From Pelagophyceae sp. CCMP2097 (Eukaryota; Sar; Pelagophyceae), in assembly GCA_026770575.1 (NCBI GenBank), contig MU657190.1, positions 275,238 through 285,503 on the forward strand: DNA of 10,266 nucleotides, in the 5' to 3' direction. The stretch's first letter is position 1. Each line of letters opens with the position of its first letter. The position numbers and the translations under genes were made by a program. Below, piece by piece: positions 7,801-10,266 of the stretch. The notes beneath the pieces are model-generated. The model did no database searches and had not been told where the DNA came from. It saw only the letters and a program-made list of their open reading frames with translations.

Positions 7801-8572
7801 AGGACACCTCGACAGAGTCCTTCCAACCCTCATCTTCGAAAAACCCGCTCACCGGCCGAGACGACGACGACGTCGCCCGGGACGAGCTCCGAGGCGCGCA
7901 GCTCCGCGGCGACGAGGCCGCCGCGCACGACGACTGCGCGAGGGGGCACGAGAGACGCGAGGGCCTACCGTGCAGCGTTTTCAACGGCCGAGCGGGCAGA
8001 TTGCGACGCACTTTTAAAGATTGCTCGCTCCTCGTCTCCTGGACAAACGCCACAAACGTGACGATCAACACCGCCGCCGCGATCGAAACCGCGTCGTCGT
8101 ACTGGCCCAGTAGCGTCGAGACGACCGCAGAGCCTAAGCGACGCCGTTTCGCGAGCCCGCAAGGCGTAGGGCGGACGCGGCCTTTCCGAACCGAAAAGTA
8201 AGAGGACCAGGGGCTCCTTGAGCTGCGCCAAAAACTTGGAGCACGCAGTCTCCGGCTCGTCCTGCGAGAGCCTGGGGGCGGGTTGTGTGGCGTCTTGTGG
8301 GGACGTGGCGGACGGCGCATTGCCACCAAACGCCACTGCGACGCGGATCCGGCAGCATTCAAGCCGTCTCCCTCGAACAGCCCGACCCTCTCGGGCGCTC
8401 TGGCGTTGATGATCGCAGGCGCTGGGCGCCACTCGTTTGGCCCATGAATTTTCTGCCTTGTCGCGACCTCTGTTGGGCTGAGGCCTTGGGATGCATCCAC
8501 AAACAGCTTCTCCGCAAACGTCGCCGGCGGCGGCAGCACGACGGCGCGCGACGTGCAGCGGTCCAAGTCCAT
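4811..8572 (-). CDS. SPCA: Secretory-pathway Ca2+/Mn2+ P-type ATPase (SPCA/PMR1 type)
   Basis: Eleven exons (8572-8387, 8261-8192, 8133-8012, 7964-7853, 7766-7455, 7380-7217, 7123-6122, 6058-5915, 5766-5593, 5503-5234, 5143-4811) give 962 residues, a normal P2A length. The ten introns are 47-148 bases. Motifs: TGES 187-190 (actuator domain), PEGLP 314-318 in helix M4, phosphorylated D357 in [12 protein letters not shown] from K500 (nucleotide binding), TGDGVND 671-677. SPCA-specific features are [35 protein letters not shown] and [18 protein letters not shown]315 (M4) and N767, D771, Q776 (M6) fit the single Ca2+/Mn2+ site of SPCA pumps; the yeast PMR1 counterpart of Q776 affects Mn2+ transport. 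The pump should load the Golgi lumen. The N-domain holds an acidic insert near 402-413. The first intron (8262-8386) is the least certain. Confidence 0.93.
6059..6121 (-). other. ATPase intron 7, almost entirely a hairpin
   Basis: This 63-base intron (donor GTCTGG, acceptor CTCCTAG on the minus strand) holds a perfect 11-base inverted repeat, CCTTTGCGGCC at 6077-6087 and GGCCGCAAAGG at 6096-6106, with an 8-base loop. Allowing one bulged base extends it by four more pairs (GCGT.../...ACGC). Splicing joins SPRHKLD to [18 protein letters not shown], as expected for the family. Confidence 0.8.
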
Positions 8573-8700
8573 GCGCGCCGGCCTCGGTCCGCTCGAGCGG
8601 CGCCTCGGTCCGCTCGAGCGCGCCGGCCTCGCTTAAATAACTTTAATAAGTTTGGAGCTCGATCGCGAGGGTCCTCGCCGGCGGCACTCGACGAGACCGG
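8573..8700. promoter_or_regulatory. Divergent promoter region with duplicated palindromic motif
   Basis: Only 128 bases separate the ATG of the minus-strand ATPase from the ATG of the plus-strand BTB gene, so both promoters must overlap here unless they reach into neighbouring sequence. The 18-base block CCTCGGTCCGCTCGAGCG occurs at 8582-8599 and again at 8603-8620, each ending in the palindrome CGCTCGAGCG. GCGCCGGCCTCG-like segments flank the pair. Next comes the only AT-rich stretch, TTAAATAACTTTAATAAG (8634-8651), a possible core promoter element. Function is inferred from position. Confidence 0.55.
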
Positions 8701-9213
8701 ATGGACGACGCGGACGGCGCGCTCGCGCGCCAAGGCGCCGAGCTCTCCGGAGGCAATCGCGCGCCGGCGGGCCGCGGCGGCGCCGCGGACGACGACGAGG
8801 CGCCTTCATCGCCGCCCGACGAGGTGGTCAAGCTCAACGTGGGCGGCACGCGCTTCGAAGCATCGAGGGCCGTGCTGACAAAGGTCGAGGATTCGATGCT
8901 CGGCCGCATGTTCGGCCGCTGCGACGCGATGCTTCAGTCCGATCCCGAGGGCGGGTCCATCTTCATCGACCGCGACGGCGAGTGGTTCGGCACGATCCTC
9001 GACTTCCTTCGCGGCGATCCACCAGACGGCCCGCGCATGCAGAGGGCGATGCGCTTATTCCCCGAGGCGGCGCAGGGGGCGCTGGTTCAGGAGCTGGATG
9101 ACTTCGGCCTCGTGACGGCCGTGTTCGGCGCCCCGCCGTGGACCGACGGCACGGCGTTCCGGCCGGGGCCGGCGATGCGCATAGGATACACCGCCGCCGT
9201 GGTCGCTGGCTAG
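8701..9213 (+). CDS. BTB/POZ (KCTD-like, T1-type) domain protein
   Basis: A single exon encodes 170 residues. After a disordered, acidic and Gly/Ala-rich leader (1-40), residues 41-140 form a potassium-channel-tetramerisation-type BTB domain. It opens with VVKLNVGGTRFEASRAVLTK, the signature first strand and turn, and continues with SMLGRMFG, GGSIFIDRDGEWFGTILDFLRG and ALVQELDDFGL. KCTD proteins form oligomers and often act as substrate adaptors for cullin-3 ubiquitin ligases or as scaffolds. There is no channel domain and no membrane helix, so it is not a channel. The C-terminal 30 residues are not recognisable. A TGTAA at 9235-9239, about 20 bases after the stop, resembles the poly(A) signal of green algae but could be chance. 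It is transcribed away from the ATPase gene across a short shared promoter. Confidence 0.9.
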   Translation: MDDADGALARQGAELSGGNRAPAGRGGAADDDEAPSSPPDEVVKLNVGGTRFEASRAVLTKVEDSMLGRMFGRCDAMLQSDPEGGSIFIDRDGEWFGTILDFLRGDPPDGPRMQRAMRLFPEAAQGALVQELDDFGLVTAVFGAPPWTDGTAFRPGPAMRIGYTAAVVAG

Positions 9214-9316
9214 CGGTCGGTTGGGCAGAAGTGTTGTAAAAAGGCAACAGCGATGCTCGACGTGCAGACGATGACGTTTACAGCCGGGCCGAACATGCTC
9301 ACGGGACGACGAAGCT

Positions 9317-9416
9317 GCGCAGCCGTGCAGATAGATTGAGATTCTACGGACCAAACCGCGAGGTCCCTTCTATGAGAATGAGGTAGCCGCTATAAACCCC
9401 GAAGGGCCTAGGCGTC
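9317..9416 (+). repeat. 850-base-period repeat, start of first unit
   Basis: These 100 bases are identical to 10167-10266, the end of the window. The sequences just upstream of the two copies are unrelated, so 9317 looks like the left edge of a tandem array with a unit of 850 bases (9317-10166). The identical stretch is cut off only by the window end. It starts GCGCAGCCGTGCAG. No protein-coding content is recognised. Confidence 0.85.
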
Positions 9417-9620
9417 TTCGGCACAGACTCGGGACTTGGGCTGACAATCTGCGACGTAAAATGAGAATCTGCGACGAAAGGGCTGACAATTTGAGTTTGG
9501 GAGGTCGTAGAAGCCGCAATGTCCCTTGGATGAGAATGCAGAATCCAGCCAGCAACCCAGAAGGGCTGAGGGGGACTCGATTTAACTCTGATGCAAGCTC
9601 GGGACTTGGGCTGACAATCT
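9363..9620 (+). repeat. Diverged internal duplication within the 850-base unit
   Basis: GTCCCTT..ATGAGAATG occurs from 9363 and again from 9521. GAAGGGC follows both, then CTCGGGACTTGGGCTGACAATCT in each (9428-9450 and 9598-9620). The shift is 158 bases at the start and 170 at the end, so small insertions separate two old copies. A third partial copy of GGGCTGACAAT lies near 9480. A minus-strand open frame (9631-9344) spans both copies but shows no known domain. Confidence 0.75.
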
Positions 9621-9695
9621 ACGACACACAATGAGGTTGTAGGTGACCGGCACGGTAGTGCAAGATGCCGGCCACATTCAAGAGGCTGTAGGCTA

Positions 9696-9916
9696 CCTAC
9701 AGGTATGCGATCGGCAGACGTTTCTGGCGCTCTAGGTTTTCCGTCTCGGTATCTCTCGTGGTTCAGGTGTTCCAGAGTGTCCGGGTGTTCCGGACGGTCA
9801 GTCTGGGGTTTCTCCGAAATCCGGTAAGATCCGGTAAAGCTACGTTAGGTCCAATTTCGTCCTGTAAAGTCCCATTAAAGTCCTATAGAGTCCCATAATA
9901 TCCCATAAAGTCTTAA
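9696..9916 (+). repeat. About 220-base repeat, copy 1
   Basis: This copy matches 9948-10166, a shift of 252 bases. Both begin CCTACAGGT and share CCGGGTGTTCCGGACGGT, GGTAAAGCTACGTTAGGT and TTTCGTCCTGTAAAGTCCC. The early third is more diverged than the rest. GTCCGG-GTGTT-CCGGAC forms a 6-base hairpin in both copies. Confidence 0.85.
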
Positions 9917-9918
9917 AG
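9861..9918 (+). repeat. Roughly 10-base periodic motif array
   Basis: A motif close to YCCYATARAGT repeats about six times with 10-11-base spacing: CCTGTAAAGT, CCCATTAAAGT, CCTATAGAGT, CCCATAATAT, CCCATAAAGT, CTTAAAG. The same array, with a slightly different number of units, recurs at 10104-10166. The spacing is one DNA helical turn. Confidence 0.7.
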
Positions 9919-9947
9919 CCCCGGTTTGTCCCGTATACCTACAGGTT

Positions 9948-10166
9948 GGTGATCAGCGCGTGTTTGCGGCGCCCCAGGTGTCCCGTCTCAGTGTCTGTCA
10001 TTGTGCGGGTGTTCCAGAGGGTCCGGGTGTTCCGGACGGTTCAGTCTGGGTTTTCTCCGAAATGCGGTAAAATCCGGTAAAGCTACGTTAGGTCTAATTT
10101 CGTCCTGTAAAGTCCCATTAAAGTCCTATAGAGTCCTATAGGGTCCCATATCCCATAAAGTCCTAA
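9948..10166 (+). repeat. About 220-base repeat, copy 2
   Basis: Second copy of 9696-9916. It ends exactly where the next 850-base unit begins at 10167, so the 850-base unit ends with this pair. Confidence 0.85.
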
Positions 10167-10266
10167 GCGCAGCCGTGCAGATAGATTGAGATTCTACGGA
10201 CCAAACCGCGAGGTCCCTTCTATGAGAATGAGGTAGCCGCTATAAACCCCGAAGGGCCTAGGCGTC

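Noticed and set aside
9344..9631. 95-codon minus-strand open frame with an internal repeat (PFWVAGWILHSHP / PFGVYSGYLILIEG)
   Set aside because: The protein repeat only reflects the DNA duplication within the 850-base unit; no family is recognised.

Overview
The window looks like nuclear DNA of a GC-rich eukaryotic microalga. The genes are split by many short introns (about 47-210 bases). Donors are often GTGCGT or related, and acceptors are mostly TAG. The proteins are eukaryotic types: a secretory-pathway calcium pump, a LicD/fukutin-like transferase, a METTL13-type methyltransferase and a KCTD-like BTB protein. A pelagophyte or similar stramenopile such as Aureococcus is my best guess, made from general character only. 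Exon-intron structures were built by hand from reading frame, splice-site patterns and remembered family motifs.

Layout. Bases 1-760 are a degenerate array of about 15-base GC-rich mini-hairpins with a C(GCA)G loop. Bases 760-1575 hold no convincing gene. This stretch is AT-richer and carries two pairs of direct repeats, one of which contains a second mini-hairpin with the same loop type. A plus-strand gene spans 1576-4278. Read with its most consistent introns, it encodes one 639-residue protein: an N-terminal methyltransferase, a membrane segment, then a LicD-like domain. Bases 4279-4810 are an intergenic stretch with two small tandem duplications. The minus-strand gene at 8572-4811 has 11 exons and encodes a 962-residue SPCA/PMR1-type Ca2+/Mn2+ ATPase. 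A 128-base divergent promoter region with a duplicated palindromic motif separates it from a plus-strand single-exon BTB/KCTD-like gene (8701-9213). From 9317 to the end lies the start of a repeat with an 850-base period, which contains smaller duplications and an array of roughly 10-base motifs.

How the genes may relate. The pump is expected in the Golgi, supplying Ca2+ and Mn2+ to the lumen. LicD/fukutin-type enzymes also work in the Golgi lumen and use a metal-binding DxD motif. The two genes are convergent neighbours, so any functional link is only suggestive. The most notable item is the methyltransferase-LicD fusion. The only stop codon between the two halves lies inside a good 57-base intron, so splicing would give the fusion and intron retention would give a tail-anchored methyltransferase.
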